Part shown: in pieces, positions 8,390 to 16,896 of the stretch
Position numbering within the stretch: position 1 is the first letter of the stretch
Layout: each line of letters begins with the position of its first letter
Source: Actinomadura rupiterrae
GTDB taxonomy: Bacteria; Actinomycetota; Actinomycetes; Streptosporangiales; Streptosporangiaceae
Assembly: GCF_024172125.1 (NCBI RefSeq)
Contig: NZ_JAMZEA010000003.1
Coordinates: 558,001 to 622,000, forward strand
Reading direction: 5' to 3'
Length of the DNA stretch: 64,000 nucleotides
Made by a program: the position numbers and the translations under genes
The notes under the pieces: generated by a model
Databases searched by the model: none
Seen by the model: the letters and a program-made list of their open reading frames with translations, nothing else
Told to the model about the DNA's origin: nothing

Positions 8390-9154
8390 ATGAGTGAACC
8401 GGTTGGCAAGATCTCCGCCGTGACGGCTTGGCACCTCTCGACGCCGAAGCGGATGGCTGAATCCGTGATGGAGCGCTATCGCGGCCTCCTGCTGGATCAC
8501 GGCGAAGGTGCAGACAAGTTAGGCTTGATCAACGCCCTGGCGGCCGAGAAGGCCGCGCCTGCCTCGGTCGGGCTTCCCGAACTGCCCGCGGACGAAGCCC
8601 TGCGGGTCGCGCGCTCGGTGATCGCTGACGCCTACAACGCGGCGCTGCGGGCGTTCAAGGTGCCGTCGGTGGTGATCAACGCGATCGAGGATCGGGTGTT
8701 CGCCGACCTTCAGGTGGCGATCGAGATCCGCGCCCGGATGCTGGCCGCGCCCATTGATGAAGAGATCAGACGGCTTCGGAAGCGTGGTGACGTCGCACCC
8801 CGGGCAGCCGCCAGCGACGCCTCTGCCGGGCGCGACGATCAGCATGCGACCAGGCGGGATCTCAAGGACCTGCCCGCTGAGGACGAGTGGGTCGCGGCCG
8901 ATTCGGCCGGCGAAGTACCGACGGACAGGAAGACGGACGCTCTGAGGCGAGTGACCACGGACGTAGGAACCCAGCTTGCTCCATTCGGAAGCGTGGTGAC
9001 GTCGCACCCCGGGCAGCCGCCAGCGACGCCTCTGCCGGGCGCGACGATCAGCATGCGACCAGGCGGGATCTCAAGGACCTGCCCGCTGAGGACGAGTGGG
9101 TCGCGGCCGATTCGGCCGGCGAAGTACCGACGGACAGGAAGACGGACGCTCTGA
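8390..9154 (+). CDS. hypothetical protein with C-terminus altered by a tandem duplication
   Basis: From ATG 8390, about 125 helical residues look like a genuine protein of unknown family. At 8775 the frame enters a 209-bp direct duplication. Read once, the repeat would end the protein at a TGA directly after its last codon (…GTQLAP), giving about 200 residues. Because 209 is not a multiple of three, the second copy is read out of frame and adds a foreign Pro/Arg-rich tail up to 9154. The present 254-residue product is therefore probably an altered form of the original. A downstream frame restarting at 8887 recovers the original tail. Confidence 0.5.
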   Translation: MSEPVGKISAVTAWHLSTPKRMAESVMERYRGLLLDHGEGADKLGLINALAAEKAAPASVGLPELPADEALRVARSVIADAYNAALRAFKVPSVVINAIEDRVFADLQVAIEIRARMLAAPIDEEIRRLRKRGDVAPRAAASDASAGRDDQHATRRDLKDLPAEDEWVAADSAGEVPTDRKTDALRRVTTDVGTQLAPFGSVVTSHPGQPPATPLPGATISMRPGGISRTCPLRTSGSRPIRPAKYRRTGRRTL

Positions 9155-9192
9155 GGCGAGTGACCACGGACGTAGGAACCCAGCTTGCTCCA
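8775..9192. repeat. perfect 209-bp tandem duplication
   Basis: Bases 8775-8983 and 8984-9192 read identically throughout (head-to-tail), starting at TTCGGAAGCG and ending at CTTGCTCCA. The first base after each copy is T, so the boundary may shift by one. The duplication lies inside the 3' part of a coding region and shifts its frame. Confidence 0.9.
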
Positions 9193-9300
9193 TGAAGTTC
9201 TGGAGTAGTTCCCCGGCCTGCTCCGTGGAGTTTCCGGAGCAGGCCGGGCGCCAGACCCGGTGCGCGGACAGGCCGCGCAGGGAGGCTCTAGGAGGAGCCC

Positions 9301-9801
9301 GTGACCGTCACCACTGAGAAGGCCACCAACCAGGTGGATCGCCCGCGCGAACTGCTCGCCGACTGGCCGGGTCTGTTCGAGAAGGTGGTTGAGCGCATCC
9401 AGGACGACTACTCCACCGTCGCGACGTTCTACGCCGAACTGGTGGTTGAGCAGGCGCTCGCCTACATCGCGACCTGTGCGGTCTACGACCAGGAGAACCC
9501 GCCGTTCGAACTCGAGGACGGCTTCAACATGCTCACCCCGTCCAGGGCTGTGGACGTGGGCATCCATGCCTTCCTGGACTTCACCAAGGACTGGCGGGAG
9601 TTCACGGCCAAGCTGACCGGCGGCAAGTTCCTCGACCACATCCCGGTCACCAACGACTCGATCACCTCGGGCCGTTCGCTCGACCTGACGGTGCGCGTCA
9701 TGCGTCACTACGGGTGGAGCGTCGATGACAGGATGTGGGAGCGCGGCGCAAGCTGCGGCTCTACGGACAACTGCGGCCTGTCGGCCGTGATGCTCGCTTA
9801 G
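9301..9801 (+). CDS. hypothetical protein paired with APH-like kinase
   Basis: 166 residues from GTG 9301, preceded by an AGGAGG ribosome site at about 9290. The sequence is mostly helical, with no TM segment. Two cysteines near the C-terminus (GASCGSTDNCG) could bind metal or be modified. It is followed after nine bases by the phosphotransferase-like gene, so the two form an operon. A small protein with this disposition before a kinase-like gene could be its substrate or a precursor peptide. No family recognised. Confidence 0.6.
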   Translation: MTVTTEKATNQVDRPRELLADWPGLFEKVVERIQDDYSTVATFYAELVVEQALAYIATCAVYDQENPPFELEDGFNMLTPSRAVDVGIHAFLDFTKDWREFTAKLTGGKFLDHIPVTNDSITSGRSLDLTVRVMRHYGWSVDDRMWERGASCGSTDNCGLSAVMLA

Positions 9802-9810
9802 AGGTGACTC

Positions 9811-10638
9811 ATGCCCCGTAGCGGCTGGACCGACCTACCCGACGAAGTCCGGGGCGCCATCGAGGCGCGGATCGGCCCCGTTGTCGGTGCCAGATCGGCA
9901 ACCACGGGCAACCACGCCGACGTGGCCGCCACTTTGGAGACGGCCGACAGCAAGGTGTTCGTGAAGGCCGCGCGGAAACTGGACACCGATCAGGACGGTC
10001 CTGAGGTCTGGTCGCTACGGCGCGAGTCCCTGATCGCTCCACATGTCAAGCAGTTCGCTCCCCGGCTCCTTTGGCAACAGGAGTCGGGGGGATGGCTCGT
10101 CTTGGGCTTCGAGCACGTTCCCGGCCGGGCCGCCGACTTCGCGCCCGGGTCGCCCGATCTGAACGAGCTGGTGACGATCATCCACCGTCTTCAGGCCGCC
10201 CACTGTCCTGACGTGGTGGAGCTGCGGGTGGAACAACGCTGGGCGAGCCTCGCCGACGACGTGTCCCCTATGGCCGGTGACGCGCTCCTGCACACCGACC
10301 TCAACCCAAAGAATCTGATCATCAACGATGATGACGGGAGCATCCGAGTCGTGGATTGGGCGCTGGCCAGCCGGGGCGCGGCATGGGTCGAGGTCGTCCA
10401 GCTCATGCCGTGGCTGATCATGGCTGGCCACGCCCCCAACGAAGCCGACATGCTCGGCAGGCGGCTCCCGTCATGGCGGAACGTCGCGCCCGAAGCCGTC
10501 GCACTGCATGCAGGTCTTGCTGTGTCGTTCTGGGAACGACGCAGTCGCAATCATCCCGCCGCCTGGATAGCGCCCTACCTGGCAGCGTGGCGAGTGTGGG
10601 CGGATTACGTCTCCAAGGCATACGCGGCGCCGCACTAG
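9811..10638 (+). CDS. aminoglycoside phosphotransferase-family kinase-like protein
   Basis: 275 residues with the APH/choline-kinase fold. The catalytic loop is HTDLNPKNLII (about 161-171) and the metal-binding D is in VVDWALAS (about 180-187). The N-lobe shows a Lys in VFVKAA (about 48-53) and GWLVLGFEHVPGR before the hinge. Such proteins phosphorylate small molecules or peptides; the substrate is unknown. A resistance role is not implied by the fold. Likely co-expressed with the gene at 9301. Confidence 0.75.
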   Translation: MPRSGWTDLPDEVRGAIEARIGPVVGARSATTGNHADVAATLETADSKVFVKAARKLDTDQDGPEVWSLRRESLIAPHVKQFAPRLLWQQESGGWLVLGFEHVPGRAADFAPGSPDLNELVTIIHRLQAAHCPDVVELRVEQRWASLADDVSPMAGDALLHTDLNPKNLIINDDDGSIRVVDWALASRGAAWVEVVQLMPWLIMAGHAPNEADMLGRRLPSWRNVAPEAVALHAGLAVSFWERRSRNHPAAWIAPYLAAWRVWADYVSKAYAAPH

Positions 10639-10836
10639 AAGATTGCACGATCTCTTGGTCGGCAGATCTTGATTGCCAGCATCGGCAGTTCAGTGACGGC
10701 CCATCCCGGAGAGTTCCGGAAGAAGCGCGAGGACTTGACCTCGGATATCAAGGTGCGCACTAATCGCCATTCGTCCGCCCGTGTCATTGGGGCCGGGTTC
10801 CGGCGGCGGGTGGTGAGTCAAGGAGGAACGCGCAAG

Positions 10837-11331
10837 GTGGAAAATGTGAAGTGGACCGGCGGGAGTGCGTCGGAGTGGTTGTGGTCGCCCCCGCCGATGC
10901 GCTGGAGGCGCGTCTACTCGGGGCATGCGGGGCAGGTTCGGTCGGCGCGGAAGTTCGCCGAGGAGCTGTTCGCCGGGACGCCGTGCGTGGACGTGGTGGC
11001 GTTGGCGGTGAGCGAGCTCTCTGGCAACGCCGTTCGGCACTCGCGCTCGGGTGAGGGGAACGGCGGCTGGTTCGGCCTGGAGCTGACCTACGGCAACCCG
11101 GTGTATGTCGCCGTCACCGACCTGGGCGGGCACGGCGTCCCGACCGTCCTGCCCGAGGGGTACGGCAACCAGAACCGCGAGAACGGCCGGGGGCTGCGGA
11201 TGCTGTACGAGCTGGCGGTGGCGCTCGGCGTCCACGGGAACAGCGACTTCGGCCACACGGTCTGGGTCGACCTGGACCTTCGCGCCAAGCTGGAGGCCGA
11301 CACCGAGACGTCGGCGCTGGTGGCGTCATAA
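10837..11331 (+). CDS. HATPase_c-type anti-sigma regulatory kinase-like protein
   Basis: About 164 residues from GTG 10837, which has an AAGGAGG site ten bases upstream; the longer reading from 10669 has none. It is a single-domain GHKL ATPase of the RsbW/SpoIIAB-like actinomycete type. The N-box is ELSGNAVRHS (ca. 59-68), the D-x-G box is VTDLGGHG and the G-box is NGRGLRML. These proteins bind ATP and either phosphorylate anti-anti-sigma proteins or sequester sigma factors. No cognate partner is adjacent. Two strong hairpins follow the stop codon. Confidence 0.8.
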   Translation: MENVKWTGGSASEWLWSPPPMRWRRVYSGHAGQVRSARKFAEELFAGTPCVDVVALAVSELSGNAVRHSRSGEGNGGWFGLELTYGNPVYVAVTDLGGHGVPTVLPEGYGNQNRENGRGLRMLYELAVALGVHGNSDFGHTVWVDLDLRAKLEADTETSALVAS

Positions 11332-11335
11332 GGGA

Positions 11336-11435
11336 GGGCCCAGCCTGATCCAACCAGGCTGGCCCCTCGGGCCAAGGATAGACACCACGCGGTAAAGCGG
11401 CCCTGGCTTCGCCCGATTCGGGTGAAACCAGGGCC
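11336..11435 (+). terminator. two consecutive strong hairpins (terminator)
   Basis: 11336-11366 forms a 12-bp stem with one mismatch and a seven-base loop. 11399-11435 forms a second stem of GGCCCTGG paired with CCAGGGCC plus an inner TTC/GAA and CCCGA/TTCGGG continuation. The first begins five bases after the HATPase stop. Both lack U-tracts, as is common in actinomycetes. Confidence 0.7.
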
Positions 11436-11522
11436 GTTGGCCTGCTTGTGGCCTGTGACCGTCTCCGCCCCTTGCAGGCGGCGTCGCATGGGCCTTCTCC
11501 TCGATGTTCTGCTGGAGCTTCT

Positions 11523-11556
11523 CCTGGGGCTTCTCGTTATGACGAGAAGCCCCAGG
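11523..11556. terminator. perfect 15-bp hairpin with TATG loop
   Basis: CCTGGGGCTTCTCGT (11523-11537) pairs completely with 11542-11556 across a four-base loop. It may be a bidirectional terminator or a structured end of a mobile segment. No gene overlaps it convincingly. Confidence 0.55.
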
Positions 11557-12069
11557 TGGGTGCACTGCCGCAGGTAGAGGCCACTATGAGCAACGCGACG
11601 CGCTCCCGACTCGTCCCTCAGGACGACCAGTAGTAGTAGCGCGGGAGCTGATGATGAAAAAGCCCACGAGCAGCCCTCCCGACATCTACATCGGAGCCTT
11701 CCGCAAGCCGGCTCAACCTCCCGAGATGCATTGCCGGGCAACGACCCAAAACACGAGGCGCTTCACCGTCGAAGCGAGCCGCACTCACTCTGCAGATGCG
11801 CTCGAGGACCAGGCGGTGGTCAGCGCTCAGAAGCACAGTCGTGAGCTGCAGATCAGGCCGTCAAGCTTCTTGTTACCGCCGGTCGCAGATTCCACCTACC
11901 GCATTTTTGTTAGGGAAGCCTCTCCAGCCGTTCCGGTGACGCTATTCCTCGCGCATTCGGGCTGTGGTGCGACAACCATCGAGGGATGATGAACGTAGAA
12001 CGAAAAACGACACCGGGTCCGGCGGAACGTAATCCGACCGCTGGAACAACGGAGAAAAGGAGTCCCGAA
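11557..12069. other. intergenic region, no supported gene
   Basis: About 500 bases of mixed GC between the hairpin and the winged-helix gene. An open frame at 11651-11989 has poor codon structure and I do not support it. GGAGAAAAGGAG just before 12070 is the ribosome site of the next gene. Confidence 0.4.
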
Positions 12070-13191
12070 ATGGCCGCGAACACCATCCCCGCCACCGCGA
12101 ACACCGCGACCACCCCCACCACCGGCCCCGACGTCCCGGCGGCCGTTCCGGCGTTCCCGGACGGTTTGAACGACGACGGACGGCGGGTGTGGGATGCGCT
12201 GACCGCCACCGGCGGCGGTACGGTCGCGGTGATCGCGAAAGCGGCGGGGACCACGCAGAAGATCACCCGCGACGCGATCAAGATCATGTTCGCGATGGAC
12301 CGGGTCGTCCGCGACGGGGATGTGTGGCGTCCCGCGCCCCCGGCCGACGCCGTGGCGCACGGCGCGGCCACCGACGTCGCGGCCACCGACGACACGCCCC
12401 CCGCTGACACGACGACGGACGCGCCCGCCACGGACGCGCCCGCGATGGACGGTGCGGACGCGGACGGTGCGGACGCGGACGGTGCGGACGCGGACGGTGC
12501 GGACGCGGTGGTGCCGGATCGTCCGGCCCCGGTGTTGACGCCGGAGGCGATTGCTAGCGCGATGCAGATCATGCAGGCCGAGTCCGATCGGCGGGCGGCC
12601 GCTTCGGCCGAGTTGGAACGGCGTCAGGCCGAGGAGGACGCGCGGCGCGCGGCGATCGAGGCGGAGTTGGCGTGGGCGCGGGCGGCGGAGGCGGCGCGTG
12701 AGGGGTTGGCGGATCTGTTGGCGGCGGTGACGGCGGCGTATGCGGCGGTAGCCGACGGCGCGGATCAGGCCGCGATCGGTGCCGCGCTTGCGCCGGTGTT
12801 CGATGCGGTGGGTGCGTTGGGGGTCGCGACCGGGCACGCGCGCCCGCGCCGCGCCCGGACTTCCACCGGCGGTGGGGTGGTGCCGTCGGGTGGTCCGGTC
12901 GCGGTCGGGGACCGCAAGCCGCCGACGCCGTTGCGTCCGCTGGTGGCCGCGCACCTGAACGCCCACCCCGGCATCGAGTTCACCCCGGGCGAGATCGCGC
13001 GGGTGTTGGACCGGTCGTCCGGCGCGGTCGCCAACGCGTTGACCACGATGGCCAACCAGGGCGAGGCCGTGCTGACGTGTGAGAAGCCGATGCGGTACCG
13101 CGCCGCCACCCTGGCCACGGCGCCCACCGGTGCCTCGACCACCGGCGACGCGCCTGCCACCGGCGCCCCCGACGCGAGCACGGCCGCCTAA
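12070..13191 (+). CDS. winged-helix DNA-binding protein of a mobile element
   Basis: 373 residues from ATG 12070, which has a purine-rich ribosome site. Layout: a Thr/Pro/Ala-rich leader; a first winged-helix domain (about 35-90, AVIAKAAGTTQKITRDA); an Asp/Ala-rich linker with a five-residue repeat; a helical coiled segment rich in Glu/Arg (about 165-225); and a C-terminal winged-helix domain (TPGEIARVLDRSSGAVANAL, about 298-345). Similar proteins accompany replication-relaxation genes in actinomycete elements and probably bind element DNA. A terminator hairpin follows at 13239. Confidence 0.6.
   Translation: MAANTIPATANTATTPTTGPDVPAAVPAFPDGLNDDGRRVWDALTATGGGTVAVIAKAAGTTQKITRDAIKIMFAMDRVVRDGDVWRPAPPADAVAHGAATDVAATDDTPPADTTTDAPATDAPAMDGADADGADADGADADGADAVVPDRPAPVLTPEAIASAMQIMQAESDRRAAASAELERRQAEEDARRAAIEAELAWARAAEAAREGLADLLAAVTAAYAAVADGADQAAIGAALAPVFDAVGALGVATGHARPRRARTSTGGGVVPSGGPVAVGDRKPPTPLRPLVAAHLNAHPGIEFTPGEIARVLDRSSGAVANALTTMANQGEAVLTCEKPMRYRAATLATAPTGASTTGDAPATGAPDASTAA
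12451..12509 (+). repeat. 15-bp tandem repeat inside coding sequence
   Basis: Unit GGTGCGGACGCGGAC repeated nearly four times, encoding an Asp/Ala/Gly linker between the two winged-helix domains. Such in-frame repeats vary readily in copy number. Confidence 0.85.
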
Positions 13192-13238
13192 TCCGGCGCA
13201 GGCGAGCCCGAGCGTCCCGTCCCCAACTGTGCCGTTCA

Positions 13239-13275
13239 CCGGCCCCGCCACGCCCTGACCGCGTGGTGGGGCCGG
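13239..13275 (+). terminator. strong hairpin terminator
   Basis: A 15-bp stem with one G-T pair (CCGGCCCC… / …GGGGCCGG) and a seven-base loop, 48 bases after the winged-helix stop. The remainder up to 13495 is GC-rich non-coding sequence between two convergent genes. Confidence 0.7.
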
Positions 13276-13495
13276 ACCCATTGCGCGGGCGGGCCTGTCC
13301 GGGGGCCGTACGGTCCACGTGCCGCGTGTGGGGTGCGGTTGCCGGGCCCATCCGCCGCTGGACATCACCCGGCCGGACACGCGGCACGGGGCCGTGCGCG
13401 CCGTAGGGGGCGGGCGGGGCGGCGGCGTCCAATACCCGTTCCGCCCGCCGGTGATCGGGCGTCTATGGTCACGTCAGGGCCCGTCCTCCTGACGA

Positions 13496-14392
13496 TCACG
13501 CCGGGTACTCCCATGCGTGTCCCAGGCACGCAAGGCGGTGTCGTGCTCCGTTGACCCCGGCGGGGAGCCAGACGGGCCCGGCGGGCCCCTCAGGATCGGT
13601 TGTGGGTGTGTGGACGGCTGTGGCCACAGGGACTTTAGGGGTGTCGAGAATCGTCCGGAGATTGGCCTCGCGTGCGGCGCTAGGCAGCCAAAAGAGGACG
13701 GGTACGAGTTCGCCGGTCTTGCGTGCGAGAGCGGCGTAACCGTCGATCTTGGCCGCGACGCTGGCCAGACGTTCGGTTCCAGTGTCGTGTTCGAGGAAGA
13801 ACTTGATCCTGGACCTCTGCCGGCATCGGTCGGTCTCCTGCCAGTAACCATAGGCGTCTGGACGAGCGCGGTCGCGCCACTGGGATTGGCACTGCCGCTC
13901 TGACAGCCATCTGATCAGGCGTGTGCCCTCGTCGTGCTTGCGGGCATGGGCACGGAGACGGACAAAGAAGTCGTTTACGCCCAGCTGGTGTCCAAGTCGA
14001 GGCGAGACGGCGATGGCCAGCGCCGTCTCAAGCCGGTAGCCGAGTTGCTGGATGTGAACGCCCCGCTCGACCGCGAGGACGTGGGCACCGGCCGGGCCGA
14101 GCACCCAGTGATTTGCGGCGGTCCCGACCGGTGTCCAGGGCCGGAACGAGGACAGCGCACGGTGGCGGTGGAGTTCACGTAGACGCTGCTGGGTGCGTTC
14201 GGGCGTGCGGAAGAACAGGGCGGTGATTTGGTCGGTCGTCAGGACCTTGTGTTCCCAGACCAGGCCGAGGATCGCGCGATCACGAGGCGTCAGCCGATGG
14301 GCGAGGTCGGCCAACGCCTCGGGCGTTACCTTTCCCGGATACGTGGTCGGGCCTTGGCGGAGCCGAGTAGCTGGCTTGCGCGGCCTTGTCAC
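13496..14392 (-). CDS. replication-relaxation family protein
   Basis: 298 residues of the Replic_Relax family (named after proteins that relax plasmid replication control) found on actinomycete plasmids and integrated elements. An N-terminal winged-helix (LTPRDRAILGLVWEHKVLTT… about 34-90) is followed by an alpha/beta region with LGHQLGVNDFFVRLRAHA near 133-150 and a domain with conserved Asp/Glu and Trp (FFLEHDTGTE). GTG at 14392 overlaps the stop of the upstream small gene (GTGA), indicating translational coupling. It supports the view that 12-19 kb is a former mobile element. Confidence 0.8.
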   Translation of the reverse strand: MTRPRKPATRLRQGPTTYPGKVTPEALADLAHRLTPRDRAILGLVWEHKVLTTDQITALFFRTPERTQQRLRELHRHRALSSFRPWTPVGTAANHWVLGPAGAHVLAVERGVHIQQLGYRLETALAIAVSPRLGHQLGVNDFFVRLRAHARKHDEGTRLIRWLSERQCQSQWRDRARPDAYGYWQETDRCRQRSRIKFFLEHDTGTERLASVAAKIDGYAALARKTGELVPVLFWLPSAAREANLRTILDTPKVPVATAVHTPTTDPEGPAGPVWLPAGVNGARHRLACLGHAWEYPA

Positions 14393-14667
14393 AGGCTCCC
14401 TCCGTCTTCGACTGCATCGTCCGCGGGATCGTCGTCATCTTCGGCGGGGACGAGAGCCGACTCGGCGACTGTCCGCGGGCGGACGGCCCGGACGGGAGCT
14501 TCGTCGGCGGGCGTGTAGGCGTCTCCAGAGACCTGGCGGACCGCCCCGGCGTGTCCGGGAATTGGGTCGGCAAGCGGACGTGTCTTCAAAGTGAGGGTGC
14601 CGCCGGGAGGGCAAGGTCCAGGGAACCTCGGGGCGGGGCTGGGCTCCGAGACGTTTACAGGGGACAA
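14389..14667 (-). CDS. small acidic protein coupled to replication-relaxation gene
   Basis: 92 residues, probably from TTG 14667 with AAGGCAGG upstream. Its stop overlaps the GTG start of the replication-relaxation gene. It is Pro-rich at the N-terminus and ends in an Asp-rich tail (EDDDDPADD). No recognised domain. The overlap is the main evidence that it is translated. Confidence 0.5.
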   Translation of the reverse strand: MSPVNVSEPSPAPRFPGPCPPGGTLTLKTRPLADPIPGHAGAVRQVSGDAYTPADEAPVRAVRPRTVAESALVPAEDDDDPADDAVEDGGSL

Positions 14668-14728
14668 GGACGGACCTGCCTTCTGTGTGTGGTGACCGTG
14701 TGCAGTGCGTTCATGCGCGAGCGGCTCA

Positions 14729-15604
14729 TCAATGGGAAAGCACTCCGCCGGACGCGCTGTTCGGCACGTGGCCGACCGCCCTTGCCGAAACTTGACCCGA
14801 TGCCATTGCAGTGGCCAAGCGCGCTTCGGCCCGCTCGCGCTGCGAGTACAGCTTGGATTCCGCCTCTCCTCGACCGCGGGCGACGTGACGCAGGCTCTGT
14901 CCCTGCAACCTTGTCGCCCGGATCAACTCGGCGTCCTCGGCGCGGATGATCCCCTGGCGGATGGCCAAGCCCAGTAGGTCAGCAGGCTCTACTGGTGACG
15001 AACACACTGAGCCCTGTAGACCGCCATCGGAGGCGGTCTCGTGTTGGTCGGCCCGCTCTAGGGCCTCGTGCGGATCGCGCGGCTCCACACGCAGACCCCG
15101 CCCACGCTCGCGCAGCGCCCCTTTACGTCCCCACCACAGCAGACGGGTGGCGATCCTCGGACGGTCCAGGTCGATACGCGGGAGCTGTGCGAGGAACTCC
15201 GTCAGCATCTCCGATACGACGTCATCGGCGAGACGCTCCGGACTGTGCCGCAGATTGCGGGCAGCGGCGGCGCGCAGACCAGGCAACGCCATTCCCACGC
15301 AGGCTGTCACCCAGGGCTCCCCGTCGGCACGAGCGCGACGCACCAACGCCGCCCACACCAGATCCTTCAGGTCGCCGCGGGTCTCGGGGCCGAGGAGCAT
15401 GGCGCGCAGTTCCCCCAACGCCAGCGGTCGAGACGGCAGCACCTCGCCGATCTCGCAGCCGTCCAAGAGCAAGGCGCCTGGTCCTGTGGCGAGTTGGCGG
15501 AATTCGGTTTCCAGCCTGCCCAGTACACCTCCAGCCGCCGAGTCGCACCTGACCTGCGAGTTGCCCGCCGATGCGGTCACGCTGCGTCGTTCATCGTTCG
15601 CCAA
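14729..15604 (-). CDS. sigma-70-like factor or sigma-like DNA-binding protein
   Basis: About 291 residues from TTG 15604, which has AAGGAGG eight bases upstream; the frame is open to 15679. The middle has a region-2-like helical stretch (LADDVVSEMLTEFLAQL…, then R-ATRLLWWGRKGALRERG). The C-terminal part has a region-4-like helix-turn-helix (AELIRATRLQGQSLRHVA) followed by an Arg/Glu coiled helix. Similar proteins occur next to replication-relaxation genes in actinomycete elements. Whether it works with RNA polymerase is unproven. Confidence 0.6.
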   Translation of the reverse strand: MANDERRSVTASAGNSQVRCDSAAGGVLGRLETEFRQLATGPGALLLDGCEIGEVLPSRPLALGELRAMLLGPETRGDLKDLVWAALVRRARADGEPWVTACVGMALPGLRAAAARNLRHSPERLADDVVSEMLTEFLAQLPRIDLDRPRIATRLLWWGRKGALRERGRGLRVEPRDPHEALERADQHETASDGGLQGSVCSSPVEPADLLGLAIRQGIIRAEDAELIRATRLQGQSLRHVARGRGEAESKLYSQRERAEARLATAMASGQVSARAVGHVPNSASGGVLSH

Positions 15605-15803
15605 TTCACCAACCTCCTTCGCTATGTAGAAGGGGTGGGCGAACCTCTGATTCGACTCGCCGGCCTCGACCAGGTCCAAATCACGACCTGCACAAGAGGG
15701 CCCCTTCGCTCCCTAGAAGCCCACCGGGAACGCGAATTCCCTTTCGCTGCTCTGGATTTTTGCCACGACTTTGATCACACGGCTGCGCAAACCGGGACGC
15801 ACT

Positions 15804-16724
15804 GAGCCTTTTCCATCACGGGGCGAGGGCGGCCTCGCGGTTTTGTAGGACGCTGATGGCCTTGGCGAGGTGGCCGGCGCGGTAGGGGCAGCAGCGGAGC
15901 TTGGTGAGGATCTTCCATGACTTGAGCTGGGCGTTTCCGCGTTCACCTGGTCCGCGGAGCTTGGCGTGGGCCCGGTTGGCTTGTTTCTGGGAGGCGGGCT
16001 TGTTCCTGCCCTTGTAAGGAACGATGATCGCGGGACCGGCGCCGACGTAGCCCTTGTCGGCCAGGACCGGCAGCCCGCACGCTGCCAGGGCGCGGATGAT
16101 TCCCCAGTTCCGGGCCGCTTTCAGGTCGTGGATCGAGCCGGGTACCGCACCCGACACCCACACGATCTGCCCGTACGGGCCGGCAATTACCTGCAGGTTC
16201 ACGCCGTGCTTGTGATGCTTGCCCGAGTAGAAGAGCCGGTCGGCGCGGAGGCGGTCGGTCGCGATGAGAGTGCCGTCCAGGATCAGATGTCCCAGCCCGT
16301 CTTTCTTCGCCCTGGCGAGTGTGGTGCCGAGCTTGGGTGAGCGGGCCGACAGCCAAGCCACGACCTCGTTCACATACCTCCACGCGGTCGTCGTCCCGAC
16401 CCCGAAACCTGCCGCGAGCTGCGCGAACGTATCGCCCTTCTTCAAGTATGCGAGCGTCATCAGCGCCTGCTGCCCCGCGTTCAAAGCCCGGCCCTTGCTC
16501 TTCAGCTTCGTCCGCTCCCGCCGGACGAGACCGGTCAGGTAGTTCAGAGTCGAACGCGACAACGGCAGCGAAGCACGATAGAAAAGCACGTGAAACCTCT
16601 GGTTGTGGGGGGCGGAGGTCAGAGACCCCTCTCCTACCAGGGGTTTCTTCACGTCCACGGCCAGCCACGCCGCCCGCGATCATGCTGTGATCAGCAGCCT
16701 TGAAGAGGCTGCTGGAAAAGGTTC
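15804..16724 (-). mobile_element. IS5-type insertion sequence, 921 bp
   Basis: Terminal inverted repeats GAGCCTTTTCCATCA (left) and, in complement, GAACCTTTTCCAGCA (right) match at 13 of 15 positions. They are flanked by ACT at 15801-15803 and 16725-16727. The transposase is intact on the minus strand. In transposase orientation the 3-bp duplication is AGT, the same as for the element at 6440-7373. It sits between the sigma-like gene and the serine recombinase module, apparently without breaking a gene. Confidence 0.88.
15816..16589 (-). CDS. IS5-family transposase (DDE_Tnp_4 type)
   Basis: 257 residues from GTG 16589; the frame is open to 16658, but the start aligns with MLFYRA of the sister transposase. 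It has a helix-turn-helix near 45-75 and DDE residues in LDGTLI, LADKGYVG and GPGERGNAQLKSW. Clearly homologous to, but diverged from, the transposase at 6579, so these are two different IS species rather than copies of one. No frameshift seen. Confidence 0.88.
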   Translation of the reverse strand: MLFYRASLPLSRSTLNYLTGLVRRERTKLKSKGRALNAGQQALMTLAYLKKGDTFAQLAAGFGVGTTTAWRYVNEVVAWLSARSPKLGTTLARAKKDGLGHLILDGTLIATDRLRADRLFYSGKHHKHGVNLQVIAGPYGQIVWVSGAVPGSIHDLKAARNWGIIRALAACGLPVLADKGYVGAGPAIIVPYKGRNKPASQKQANRAHAKLRGPGERGNAQLKSWKILTKLRCCPYRAGHLAKAISVLQNREAALAP

Positions 16725-16896
16725 ACTGGCAAGTCGAGCCGAGTCGCTCGCCCACGAGAGGGCGGCGAGCTCATTGGCAGGGCCAACCTCCGAACTTGGC
16801 TGACGCTTGGCCTCGTTGTTCGCCGAAGTTCGGTCGATGGGCGGTGCTTCATAGGCGAAGGGGGAACGACCGGCCACCGACCCAGCCGTCCGACAC

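Noticed and set aside
8839..9708. 289-aa reverse frame across the 209-bp duplication and the gene at 9301
   Set aside because: The 9301 gene has a strong AGGAGG site and coupled neighbour; the reverse frame changes character at each repeat boundary.
9811..10638. Aminoglycoside resistance gene
   Set aside because: Only the generic kinase fold is visible; the coupling to a small unknown protein argues against a simple resistance determinant.
11651..11989. 112-aa frame before the winged-helix gene
   Set aside because: No ribosome site, no conserved-looking core and irregular codon use; treated as intergenic.
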